From an uncultured Gammaproteobacteria bacterium (lineage in GTDB: Bacteria; Pseudomonadota; Gammaproteobacteria; CAISUE01), in assembly GCA_903888615.1 (NCBI GenBank), contig CAISUE010000039.1:1-42610 (forward strand): a stretch of 42,610 nt of DNA, written 5' to 3'. The notes under the pieces were generated by a model, which saw only the letters and a program-made list of their open reading frames with translations, was not told the DNA's origin and made no database searches. The position numbers and the translations under genes are program-made. Position 1 is the first letter of the stretch. The number at the start of each line of letters is the position of its first letter. This document shows, one piece after another, positions 19,280 through 26,858 of this stretch.

Positions 19280-19783
19280 TTAATTAGCTTTGGTAGGTTT
19301 TTTACTGGCATTATCCGAGCCACCGCCTATTTTATAGACGAGTTGGCCGATAAGATTTTCTAAAATCAGGGCCGAATGGGTTGAGGTAATCATACTCCCT
19401 TGATGTAAAGAAGTATCGTCAAAGCCAGGGGTTAATTCAATGTAATTGGAACCTAAAATACCGGCTGTGTAAATACTGGCGGCGCTATCATCGGGAATGA
19501 GCATTTTATTGTCATTTAATGTCAGCGTGACTATGGCTTTGAAACTCACAGGATTTAAGCTAATGCTTTTGACTTCACCGATATGAACACCACTGATTGT
19601 AACAGGTGCTCTGGGTCGTAAATCGCCGATATTATCGAAATTAGCGGTAACTTCGTAGCTATTTTTTGACGTCAATGACGTCGATAAACCGCTGACTTGT
19701 AAGCCTAACATTAACAAGGCTAAAATACCGATTAACAAAAAAAAGCCGACTGTGATTTCAATCCATCGTTGTGGTTGCTGCAT
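19280..19783 (-). CDS. mlaD: Phospholipid transport (Mla) MCE-domain protein MlaD
   Basis: 167 aa. An N-terminal anchor (ITVGFFLLIGILALLMLGLQV) is followed by an MCE domain (ANFDNIGDLRPRAPVTISGVHIGEV, then AASIYTAGILGSNYIELTPG). It forms the periplasmic hexameric ring on the MlaFEDB complex that moves phospholipids between the membranes. An AGGAGG lies directly before an upstream ATG but six bases before a second ATG at 19781-19783, which also overlaps the mlaE stop as TAATG. I therefore take the second ATG; the first would add two residues. mlaC and mlaB do not follow; nuoG does. Confidence 0.93.
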   Translation of the reverse strand: MQQPQRWIEITVGFFLLIGILALLMLGLQVSGLSTSLTSKNSYEVTANFDNIGDLRPRAPVTISGVHIGEVKSISLNPVSFKAIVTLTLNDNKMLIPDDSAASIYTAGILGSNYIELTPGFDDTSLHQGSMITSTHSALILENLIGQLVYKIGGGSDNASKKPTKAN

Positions 19784-20562
19784 TACCATCCTCCTAACAT
19801 CACTGCGGTTAATATAAAATCTAAACTTAAGACAGCCAGAGACCCATAAACAACGGTGCGGGTTGTGGCGCGGGCAATTCCTTCGGCGGTCGGAACCGCA
19901 TCATAACCTTGATAAACTGAAATCCACGTGATGACAAAGCCAAAAATCAAACTTTTGATCAAACCATTGATCACATCACCGTGAAAATCTACCGTGGATT
20001 GCATATTGCTCCAAAAAGCCCCTGCATCGAGCCCTAACCATTTGACCCCGACTAAATAACCGCCATAAATCGCCACAGCTGAAAAAATCGCTGCTAACAC
20101 GGGCATACTGATGACGCCGGCCCAAAAGCGCGGTGAAATGATGCGCCATAAAGGGTCAACACCCATCATTTCCATACTGGCTAATTGTTCAGTTGCTTTC
20201 ATTAAAGCGATTTCAGCGGTTAACGCCGAACCGGCACGACCGGCAAATAACAGGGCAGTGATCACCGGCCCTAATTCACGGGTGACACTTAACGCCACTA
20301 ATTGACCCAATTGTTGGGTGGCACTGAATTTTTCTAAGGTATTATAGCCTTGTAAACTGACTACCATGCCGATAAATAAACCCGAGACAATGATGATCAA
20401 TAACGATAACACACCGATAGCATAGAGTTGCTGAATGAGTAAAGGAAACGTTCTGATAAAGCGCGGTCGACGACCTAGGGTTGCGAATAAAAAGCAACTG
20501 GCGCGGCCCAATTGTTCACATACGTTTAACGCCCATGTGCCTAACGCTTGTAAAAAATTCAT
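19783..20562 (-). CDS. mlaE: Phospholipid ABC transporter permease MlaE
   Basis: A 259-aa polytopic permease (E. coli 260). It has the MlaE-family segments [43 protein letters not shown] (around 100-122, the coupling region), [18 protein letters not shown], and [20 protein letters not shown] near the C-terminus. It makes up the inner-membrane channel of the Mla lipid transporter. The gene overlaps mlaF by 4 bases at its start, and its stop overlaps the mlaD ATG, a fully coupled arrangement. Confidence 0.96.
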   Translation of the reverse strand: MNFLQALGTWALNVCEQLGRASCFLFATLGRRPRFIRTFPLLIQQLYAIGVLSLLIIIVSGLFIGMVVSLQGYNTLEKFSATQQLGQLVALSVTRELGPVITALLFAGRAGSALTAEIALMKATEQLASMEMMGVDPLWRIISPRFWAGVISMPVLAAIFSAVAIYGGYLVGVKWLGLDAGAFWSNMQSTVDFHGDVINGLIKSLIFGFVITWISVYQGYDAVPTAEGIARATTRTVVYGSLAVLSLDFILTAVMLGGW

Positions 20563-21365
20563 GATAATAAATCCTTCGCATAATCTTTAGCAGGGTATTG
20601 AAACGGAATCATTCCATCCGGCAACCCTTGCATGAATTGTTTGATCGAGGGGTGTTCACTTTTGAGTAATTCTGCCGGCGTCCCGGAACCGATAATGTGG
20701 CCATCGGCGAGAATATACAGTAAATCCGCAATGGCACAGGTTTCATGAATATCGTGTGATACTAAAATTGATGTTAAACCCAACGCATTATTGAGTTTTT
20801 TAATTAATTGGACAATAACACCTTTGGCGATTGGATCTAAACCGGTAAAGGGTTCATCGTACATAATCAATTGCGGATCTAAAACAATCGCTCGAGCCAG
20901 CGCAACGCGCCTTGACATGCCGCCGGATAATTCACTGGGGTTAAGCGCCACAGCTCCTCTTAAACCAACCGCTTCTAATTTCATCAAGACGATATCGCGA
21001 ATCATTGTTTCGGGTAAGGTCGTGTGTTCACGCAAGGGAAAAGCGACATTTTCAAAGGTATTCATACCAGTGAATAAACCGCCGGATTGAAATAACATTC
21101 CCATTTGCCGCCGAGCAAGATAAAGATCTTTGGTCGATAGTTGATGAATATTTTGGCCATTGACGTGAATATGACCTGCAGTTGGCTTTAATTGTGCACC
21201 GATCAAACGCAATAAAGTCGTTTTGCCAGTGCCGCTAGGCCCCATAATGCCGACGATTTTACCGCGCGGAATGGTGATATTGATATCATTGAAGATCAAG
21301 CGATCGCCGCGCTTAAAGGAAATTTGCGCTAGGGTGACTAAATTATCGGTGGCAGCTGGGATCAT
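20559..21365 (-). CDS. mlaF: Phospholipid ABC transporter ATP-binding protein MlaF
   Basis: A 268-aa ATPase with Walker [10 protein letters not shown] (42-50), a Q-loop (LFQSGGLF ~91-98), the signature [14 protein letters not shown] (146-159, the SGGM-type typical of Mla ATPases), Walker B LIMYDEP (~167-172) and an H-loop SHD. It energises phospholipid transport by MlaE and MlaD. It is first in the mla-nuo series. A TATAAT box lies about 43 bases upstream of its ATG. Confidence 0.96.
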   Translation of the reverse strand: MIPAATDNLVTLAQISFKRGDRLIFNDINITIPRGKIVGIMGPSGTGKTTLLRLIGAQLKPTAGHIHVNGQNIHQLSTKDLYLARRQMGMLFQSGGLFTGMNTFENVAFPLREHTTLPETMIRDIVLMKLEAVGLRGAVALNPSELSGGMSRRVALARAIVLDPQLIMYDEPFTGLDPIAKGVIVQLIKKLNNALGLTSILVSHDIHETCAIADLLYILADGHIIGSGTPAELLKSEHPSIKQFMQGLPDGMIPFQYPAKDYAKDLLS

Positions 21366-21407
21366 AAATAGCGCATGCTTGTGAATGAGTAACGACTAAA
21401 AACGCCC

Positions 21408-21436
21408 ATTATAGCGAAAAAGTATCTCTACAGCAC
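21408..21436 (-). promoter_or_regulatory. Probable promoter of the mlaFED-nuoG-N unit
   Basis: On the minus strand a perfect TATAAT (+ coordinates 21408-21413) lies 42 bases before the mlaF ATG. The hexamer 17 bases upstream (21431-21436) reads GTGCTG, a poor -35. That hexamer belongs to a decayed MITE-like end (GTATCTCTACAGCAC at 21422-21436), so the repeat may supply part of the promoter. Confidence 0.45.
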
Positions 21437-21454
21437 GCGTTAAGCCGCATAGAC

Positions 21455-22090
21455 TTAAAAATACCCAGCGGTGGTGACCATGATTTTTGAAATTCCCCGC
21501 ATCAGGCATTGAACGATCCATGGTAAAGCTCGACCACCGGCTGCTAGTGCTGAGGCTTCATGGCAGGCTTCTTCAGCTTGCATTTGACTTAAAATCGCGT
21601 GACTGATCTGATCTAAGAGCGGTAATTTCGTTAAATGAGACTGTAAGTGAATACCCACTTGGCGTTCGGTTTCAGCAATAAAGCCGAGGCTCCAGCGATC
21701 GCCAATGGCGCCTGCGGTAGCGCCAATCACGAAAGATCCCAAGTACCACAGTGGATCTAAATAACTGACTCGGCCATTTAATTGTTCAATCCGCGTGCGA
21801 CACCACGCTAAATGATCGATTTCTTCGGCGGCTGCTGCTTCCATTTGGGTTCGTACATGCGTTAAGCGGGCCGTTAACGCTTGGCCATTGTATAAGCCTT
21901 GGGCAGAAATTTCACCAGCGTGATTGATGCGCATTAATGCAATCACTTGCTGTGTTTCGATGGCTGTTAACGTTGGTTCTGGAAAAACAGCGCCCGGATT
22001 AGGGCGATTTGCGGTAGTTGGCTGCGTGGTTAAACGCAATGCACGATCGATTTGCTGAATGATGTTATCTAGAAAACTAAAGTGACGCAT
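21455..22090 (-). CDS. coq7: Demethoxyubiquinone hydroxylase (Coq7 family)
   Basis: A 211-aa di-iron monooxygenase of ubiquinone biosynthesis that hydroxylates the demethoxy-quinol intermediate. The ferritin-like ligands are in place: E60 (MRINHAGE), E90 and H93 (AEEIDH), E142 (AETERQVGIH), E174 and H177 (AEEACHEA). The C-terminus (GISKIMVTTAGYF) matches the family's typical end. The start is taken at ATG 22088-22090, because the family N-terminus begins there and a GGATAAAG precedes it. An in-frame TTG at 22112-22114 would overlap hemH by 20 bases. It follows hemH in the same direction. Confidence 0.94.
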   Translation of the reverse strand: MRHFSFLDNIIQQIDRALRLTTQPTTANRPNPGAVFPEPTLTAIETQQVIALMRINHAGEISAQGLYNGQALTARLTHVRTQMEAAAAEEIDHLAWCRTRIEQLNGRVSYLDPLWYLGSFVIGATAGAIGDRWSLGFIAETERQVGIHLQSHLTKLPLLDQISHAILSQMQAEEACHEASALAAGGRALPWIVQCLMRGISKIMVTTAGYF

Positions 22091-22094
22091 GTCT

Positions 22095-23084
22095 TTATCC
22101 GAGTAAGGGTGCAATTAAAGTGCGATAAAGGTTGATTTGGGCATCGGAAGCATTGAGGCAGGGAATAACATGATAGTGTTCGCCGCCAGCGTTCAAAAAA
22201 ATATCGCGGTTTTGCAGAGCCATTTCTTCCAGGGTTTCTAAACAATCGACTGAAAAACCGGGGCAAATGACTGTGACTTTTTTAACGCCACTTTCGGCCA
22301 GGTGTTTTAAGGTTTGATCACAATAGGGCTGTAACCATTCAGCTTTACCAAAGCGCGATTGAAAGACAATGCGATACTGTTCAGAGTTTAACTTTAATGC
22401 TTCAGCCAACAAGCGGCCCGTTTTTTGGCATAAACAATAATAAGGGTCGCCTAAGCTTAATGAGCGTTTTGGAATACCATGAAACGAAATGACCAATAAA
22501 TTTTGCCCTACGTGTTGCCAATGGGCATCAATGGACGCTGCCAATGCTTGAATATAAACGGGATGATCGTGGTAACTATTGATAATGTTGAGTGCGGGTT
22601 GATAACGTAATGGGCTTAAATGCCGGTAACACAATTCTAGCGTTGAACCGGTCGTAGCGCTCGCGTATTGTGGGTACATCGGCACGATAATCACGCGTTG
22701 GATACCTTGATGGGTTAAAGTATTCAACAAGGTTTTTAAGGCAGGGGTGCCGTAGCGCATGCCTAAAAATACCTGAGTTTGAGGATAGTCTTTTTGGAGG
22801 GCAGTATTTAAACGTTCTGCCACGTCTTGTGAATGCGTTAATAATGGCGAGCCGGTGGCTTGCCAAATTTTTTGGTACAGTTTGGCTGATTTTTTTGAAC
22901 GAAAAGGCAATACGAATAACCGTAAAATCAATTGCCATAGCAGATAAGGAATTTCAACCACTCTTGAATCACTTAAAAATTCTTTGAGATACGTTCGAAC
23001 CGCTTTAGTGGTCGGTGCTTCAGGCGTGCCTAAATTAGTGATGATGATGGCGGTTTTTAATGTGGGTAGCGGCGGGTGCGTCAT
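22095..23084 (-). CDS. hemH: Ferrochelatase
   Basis: A 329-aa enzyme (E. coli 320) that inserts Fe2+ into protoporphyrin IX, the last step of haem synthesis. It begins AIIITNLGTPEAPTTKAVRTYL. The metal-binding catalytic His202 is in ISFHGIPKRS, with DPYYCLCQKTGRLL just after it. The C-terminal catalytic block is FQSRFGKAEWL and CPGFSVDCLETLEE (Glu283). No C-terminal membrane anchor is seen, as usual for this branch. It is the upstream partner of coq7; both products serve respiration. Confidence 0.96.
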   Translation of the reverse strand: MTHPPLPTLKTAIIITNLGTPEAPTTKAVRTYLKEFLSDSRVVEIPYLLWQLILRLFVLPFRSKKSAKLYQKIWQATGSPLLTHSQDVAERLNTALQKDYPQTQVFLGMRYGTPALKTLLNTLTHQGIQRVIIVPMYPQYASATTGSTLELCYRHLSPLRYQPALNIINSYHDHPVYIQALAASIDAHWQHVGQNLLVISFHGIPKRSLSLGDPYYCLCQKTGRLLAEALKLNSEQYRIVFQSRFGKAEWLQPYCDQTLKHLAESGVKKVTVICPGFSVDCLETLEEMALQNRDIFLNAGGEHYHVIPCLNASDAQINLYRTLIAPLLG

Positions 23085-23387
23085 AAAAGAGGCGTCTTAA
23101 AAATAAATCAAGGGTACCACAATAGTGTTTAAACAGGAATTTTGCCGCCAACTTACCCTTTGCTAGGTTGTTGTAACCATCTATTCGGCACGCACCGCGC
23201 GGGAAATTGGCACGTGATGGTTACGACAGGAATTTTTTATTGAAGTTAAGGCCTGAAGTGCATGATGGGTGCTGCATCCGAATAAGGTTCTGCGAAGACT
23301 GTCGTAAAATACGCGTTAATATACGCTAAGTATGAGTGGACTTCTCATTGTATATTCTCATGCGTGAACGCAAATAAAAGGCTAACA
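23085..23387. other. Spacer with a decayed inverted-repeat element upstream of hemH
   Basis: No gene is seen. GTAACCATC (23173-23181) and GATGGTTAC (23216-23224) form a 9-bp inverted repeat. The sequence ATCTATTCGGCAC inside resembles the MITE end GTATCTATTCAGCAC, and GGTGCTGCATCCGAATAAGG near 23266-23285 could be its decayed partner, so this may be a very old MITE copy. The hemH promoter should lie near 23085-23140; no strong consensus is visible. Confidence 0.4.
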
Positions 23388-23984
23388 CTACCCCCCTGTG
23401 AAAGCAGCACTAGTAAATTGGCAGCCCTGATCCGTATTAAATATATCTGGGCAGCCGTATTTTAATAATGCTTCATTTAAACATTCAACACAGAAACTAC
23501 TGTCTAATGTATTTGATACGCGCCATGAAAGTGCTTTACGAGAATACCAATCAATCACGGCTACTAAATAAACGAATCCTCTTGGCAGCCTGACATATGT
23601 CACATCAGTACTCCAAACCTGGTTAGGCTTCGTTATGTTCAAGCCCCTCAGTAGATAAGGATAAATCTTATTCTGCGAGTGTGCTTTGCTTGTATTAGGC
23701 CCCGGAGCCATGCCAGAAAGTCCTAAAATACCCATTAGTCGCTGCACATGCTTACGATTAACGGTATAGCCTAAAGTAAGCAAGTGCACCTTCATTTTCC
23801 GACTGCCAAAGAAAGGGTGCCGGGTGTATTCCACATCGATCGCGGCCAATAATATCAGTTCTTGCTTATTAACTTTTATCGCACAGTGAACAGCATAAAC
23901 AGTTGACCGATTCGTGCCAGCTAACGCACATTGATGAGTAATAGCTAAAGGCTCAGTAATGCCAACCCAATACCGACGCTCATC
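23388..23984 (-). pseudogene. IS3-family transposase OrfB, C-terminally truncated
   Basis: The frame runs from DERRYWVGITEPLAITHQC (IS3 OrfB N-terminus) through YTRHPFFGSRKM, the QVWSTDVTYV motif with the first catalytic Asp, and IFNTDQGCQFTSAAFTG with the second Asp. It then ends at TAG just after a run of six Gs. The third catalytic residue (Glu) and everything after it are gone, so the enzyme cannot be active. No proper start codon is visible; in intact relatives OrfB is made by frameshifting from OrfA. Confidence 0.75.
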
Positions 23985-24276
23985 TATAGGGATATCCCTG
24001 ACTTTTTTTGAGCCAGTCTAATTCCATTTTTAATCGACCAATCTCGGAGTAAAGACGCTCCATATTGTCGCTTTGGTCGACAGGTTTTGGCCCACGTTTA
24101 GCGTCGAATAGACTAGCAGCTTGATCTTGAAGCTCTTTCTTCCATAAGCTCACTTGTGTTGGATGTACGCTAAACAGTTGACCTATTTCATTTACCGTTT
24201 TTATGCCCCTCATTGCTTCGAGGGCTACCTTGGCTTTAAATTCACCAGTGAAATTCTTACGTTTTGTTTCGCCTAT
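23980..24276 (-). pseudogene. IS3-family transposase OrfA (helix-turn-helix), decayed start
   Basis: The frame reads ETKRKNFTGEFKAKVALEA, then MRGIKTVNEIGQLFSVHPTQVSLWKKEL (HTH), then a leucine-zipper-like ERLYSEIGRLKMELDWLKK. The usual start codon position (24274-24276) is ATA, suggesting loss of ATG. An A7 run near 24003-24009 is where IS3 elements frameshift into OrfB, but here OrfB lies in the +1 rather than the -1 frame, a sign of an indel. An internal ATG at 24211-24213 could still give a 77-aa HTH peptide. Confidence 0.65.
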
Positions 24277-24351
24277 AACCTACTCCTTTTGCAGTAGGTT
24301 ACCATCCTAATTAGACGTTAAATACTGTCCGATTTTTGGGATCCACTATAG

Positions 24352-24579
24352 CTGTGCAAACAGAGCGGCGTCTTGCATGATGAACTCACTTTTATAAAAA
24401 CAGAACAAAAAGATCACTTAGGCCGGCCGCTGACAGCTTATCCATGGGGAGAATATAAGAATAAGTGTGGTTATTGATTGCTTGGTAATAACTCACCGCA
24501 TTCATGGGATTCTCGATACTGGGGGCCGTTGGTTAAAGAGCAAATATTGTATAAGCTAAAGCCCGTGCTTGTTTTTTAA
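24352..24579 (+). pseudogene. Remnant of a TraF/S26-type signal peptidase (conjugative transfer)
   Basis: The plus-strand frame, too short and broken for ordinary ORF calling, reads TAYPWGEYKNKCGY, an in-frame TGA at 24475-24477, then LLGNNSPHSWDSRYWGPLV and a short tail ending at TAA 24577-24579. The S-x-DSRYWGP signature is the conserved C-terminal box of S26 signal peptidases and TraF proteins, and the TGA stands where a tryptophan is expected. The 5' part, including the catalytic Ser and Lys, is missing at the IS3 end. It is the only conjugation-related trace in the window, suggesting a lost integrative element. The family call is fairly good; the TraF subtype is inference. Confidence 0.6.
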
Positions 24580-24611
24580 ATTGATTATTATAGGCGCGTT
24601 AAAAGAAGTTC

Positions 24612-24676
24612 TTGACTAAAGTAATGATCTTATAGTATTAATAGTTCTTAATATCATTAAGAACTATTAATACTAT
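24612..24676 (+). promoter_or_regulatory. Promoter and 21-bp-arm palindrome over the ATPase start codon
   Basis: TTGACT (24612-24617) followed after 18 bases by TATTAA (24636-24641) makes a plausible promoter. Overlapping the -10 is a near-perfect palindrome with 19-bp arms (24634-24652 and 24656-24674) and a 3-base centre. It extends by two more pairs into the ATG at 24675. No ribosome-binding site is present. It looks like an operator, a start-codon-sequestering hairpin, or both. Confidence 0.65.
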
Positions 24677-25787
24677 GTACATGCTTAACGATTGGCACTT
24701 CGCTAGGCCTGCTTTAGCCGACAGTTATTTACACTTATTTGAGTTGGGGCTCACTTCTGCGCGAGGATTGTTCGCTAGAAGACGCATGGGAAAGACGGAA
24801 TTTTTAAAAAAAGACTTTATACCAGCAGCAGAGCTGCGAGGTTATGTTGTTGTTTATGCGAATCTATGGGATTTGGAAGTTGACCCAGCAACGGCTTTAA
24901 TTGCTGAGTTTTATAAAGTGGTTGAACCAAAAGGCTTTGATAAAATTTGGGCTAATTTAAAATTACCAGTGGCTAAAATAAAAGCAACAGGAAAAATCCC
25001 TTTAATGATTGAGGGTACGTTAGAGGCAGAGCTTAGTAACGTTAAAAAAGTGACTGGAACACTGTTGATGGATGCGATGCAAGCTTTTGATAAGACTAAG
25101 AAACCCATGATGTTGGTCATTGATGAGGCGCAAGTGTTAGCTTATGAAGAAAACTCGCATTTTTGTCATGCCTTGCGAGCAGCCTTGGATATTAGAAAAG
25201 AGCGTATTAAAGTAATTTTTGCCGGTAGTTCAGAGACGACTTTGCGTAAAATGTTTGGTGTTGCTTCAGAACCATTTTATAATTGGGCACCCTTAGAGCC
25301 ATTTGAATTATTAGGTAATGAATTTGTGGAAGTGATGGTGGAACAAGTCAATGCCATATCGAAATATCCACTTTCGTTGCTTGAAGCGCAAAATGCTTTT
25401 TCACAGCTTAAAAACACCCCCGAGTTTTTTCGGCGATATATAGAACGCTACTTAATAAATCCACTGGATGGAGAAGCTGCGGCATTAGAAACAACAAAAA
25501 ACAAAGTGTTCAGTGATCAAAATTTTAAAAAACAATGGAGTTCTTTACTTGCTGCAGATCGAGTAATCTTAGCGATGATTGCTAATGACGTAAATGATTT
25601 ACATGGAAAAATGGCTTTGCAACGATTAAGTGCTGAGCTAGGTATAGAACTGAACGATGTCAATAAAAATACAACGCAAAACGCCTTAAGGCGTTTAGCG
25701 AATAAGAATATTGTTACGAAGATGGATTATGGTGTTTATCAATTTGAAGATGAAGCTTTTGCAGACTGGGTAAAGCATAGAGATTAA
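24675..25787 (+). CDS. P-loop ATPase with C-terminal winged helix (archaeal-type/STAND-like AAA)
   Basis: A 370-aa protein. It has a degenerate Walker A GLFARRRMGKTEF (31-43, the R-x-GKT form), Walker B MMLVIDEAQVL (145-155) and a sensor-like FAGSSETTL (182-190). A C-terminal region (about 290-370: DRVILAMIAND, RLSAELGIELNDVNKNTTQNALRRLANKNIV) has the look of a winged-helix domain. This build is shared with the ATPase_2/archaeal-ATPase group and with regulators of mobile elements. I cannot name its function. It is monocistronic and intact inside a graveyard of broken genes, which argues for recent arrival or selection. The start lies within a 21-bp-arm palindrome; the ATG at 24681 (two codons on) is an alternative. 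Confidence 0.7.
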   Translation: MYMLNDWHFARPALADSYLHLFELGLTSARGLFARRRMGKTEFLKKDFIPAAELRGYVVVYANLWDLEVDPATALIAEFYKVVEPKGFDKIWANLKLPVAKIKATGKIPLMIEGTLEAELSNVKKVTGTLLMDAMQAFDKTKKPMMLVIDEAQVLAYEENSHFCHALRAALDIRKERIKVIFAGSSETTLRKMFGVASEPFYNWAPLEPFELLGNEFVEVMVEQVNAISKYPLSLLEAQNAFSQLKNTPEFFRRYIERYLINPLDGEAAALETTKNKVFSDQNFKKQWSSLLAADRVILAMIANDVNDLHGKMALQRLSAELGIELNDVNKNTTQNALRRLANKNIVTKMDYGVYQFEDEAFADWVKHRD

Positions 25788-25838
25788 TTATTTAACACAG
25801 CGCGGGTGCGTTTTGAATGTTTTATTTGTGATAAATTC

Positions 25839-25987
25839 GCAACTATTCACCACATTTCTTTATTTTTTACGTAGAAGCTTGCTAGTGGCTCCTTACGCGA
25901 TGGTGCATGTTAAGGGGGAGAATCGCGATTCTCTCCCCTTAACATGCACCACGTGCGGGTTTCCCGCTCGTGGTGCTGAATAGATAC
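25839..25987. repeat. MITE-like element, large copy C (149 bp) with nested hairpins
   Basis: The left end is GCAACTATTCACCAC (25839-25853, slightly decayed) and the right end an intact GTGCTGAATAGATAC (25973-25987). The interior matches copy A (GTAGAAGCTTGCTAGTGG, GATGGTGCATGTT, TTTCCCGCTCGTGG). It also carries an extra ~50 bp that forms a long hairpin from GGTGCATGTTAAGGGG to CCCCTTAACATGCACC (about 25901-25950). A second hairpin follows (ACCACGTGCGGG/CCCGCTCGTGGT). The rest of this gene-free stretch (25788-25838 and 25988-26153) shows nothing I can identify. Confidence 0.75.
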
Positions 25988-26153
25988 ATAAATTCTACTA
26001 TTACCAATATGGTTGAATTCGCCTTCAGAGAGCGTCTCAAGGAATTTATTGCCAAATTTCACTGGTTTTCCAATGGTCATTAAAGCGGTAAGCGTTCAGA
26101 ACCCCTCAGTGTTTTCTAATAGCTAAATGAGTCTAAAGGAGCCAGTGGCATTT

Positions 26154-26699
26154 TCATGCCACTTTCTGACAGTCTTCATGAATATATTTAAATAAGACTT
26201 TGCGTTGTTGTTGCAAGAAGTCAGTTGCGGCATTATCAGTCATTATTTTGGCAATGTCATCCCGTTTTTGAAAAGTCATGTTTTCATTCAAATATTGCTT
26301 GGCATCGGGCAGTGATTTAAATTTCTCGTAAGGCGTCATCATGTTTTCATATTTATATTTCTTTTTTTGTTTTCCTTTTAAATCCACTATCAGCGTGGGA
26401 TAGAGGCATGGTCGATGATAATTAATATAAGGATTTAATGCCTCAAAATTAAAGACATTTATTTTTTCTGCGTATTTTTGTGGAATATGGGTATAGCCAA
26501 AAGTTTTACGCACAATAGACGCATTTTTACCTTCTGCTAAAGCATTATCATTAGACGTTCTAGGTCGAGACTTTGTGAATTCAATAAGCAATTTTTCTAG
26601 CAATTTCGCTACCGTTTTATTAACATATTCATTTCCATTAAGGAAATCTTCCATCTGTGCGATGGTCTTAAGATTGTCTAAATTCATGATCGTATTCAT
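26154..26699 (-). pseudogene. C-terminal fragment of a DDE (rve integrase-core) transposase
   Basis: 181 aa, open from an ATG. From residue ~21 it matches the C-terminal half of integrase-core transposases: NGNEYVNKTVAKLLEKL, the block FTKSRPRTSNDNALAEGKN with the catalytic Glu (~56), YINYHRPCLYP and MMTPYEKFKSLPDAKQYL. The DN preceding G-E (second catalytic Asp) is replaced by FLN, and the whole N-terminal half including the HTH and first Asp is missing, so the first ~20 residues are probably junction sequence. It is inactive as a transposase. The exact IS family (IS481-like or unclassified) cannot be fixed here. Confidence 0.7.
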
Positions 26700-26728
26700 T
26701 CTCTGATCATGAAGACTATTTCAGTTTT

Positions 26729-26788
26729 GTTCAGACTCATTTCATACTGGAATCACAGGCCCTCGTTCAGACTCATTTCATATTGGAA
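26729..26788. repeat. Two 24-bp direct repeats beside the transposase fragment
   Basis: GTTCAGACTCATTTCATA(C/T)TGGAA occurs at 26729-26752 and 26765-26788 with one mismatch and a 12-base spacer. The pair lies just outside the 5' end of the DDE transposase fragment and may be part of an IS terminus with repeated transposase-binding sites. Confidence 0.6.
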
Positions 26789-26820
26789 AACTCTTGGGCG
26801 CGAACTTGGCTGTGACTATT

Positions 26821-26829
26821 TGTTATAAT
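26821..26829 (+). promoter_or_regulatory. Extended -10 promoter element ahead of the dehydrogenase pseudogene
   Basis: TGT-TATAAT (26821-26829) is an ideal extended -10, 29 bases before the ATG at 26859. No good -35 lies at the correct distance. An AAAGG ribosome-binding site follows at about 26846, so transcription of the remnant may persist. Confidence 0.45.
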
Positions 26830-26858
26830 GCATCGATAGCTATTTAAAGGTTTAAAAT

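Larger units (their letters stand above)
23388..24345 (-). mobile_element. Truncated IS3-family insertion sequence
   Basis: OrfA and OrfB remnants lie in the standard order on the minus strand. The 5' end is probably at 24345, where the minus strand reads TGGATCCC...CGGACAGT, as expected of an IS3 terminal repeat beginning TG. The 3' end is missing: the OrfB frame stops about 90 residues early at 23388, and no matching inverted end is seen nearby. The IS abuts a TraF-like pseudogene, so it probably inserted into that gene. Confidence 0.7.

Noticed and set aside
25988-26153. Short open frame on the minus strand from about 26080 (MTIGKPVKFGNKFLETLSEG)
   Set aside because: It runs straight into the MITE copy, has no recognisable homology and is too short to support as a gene.
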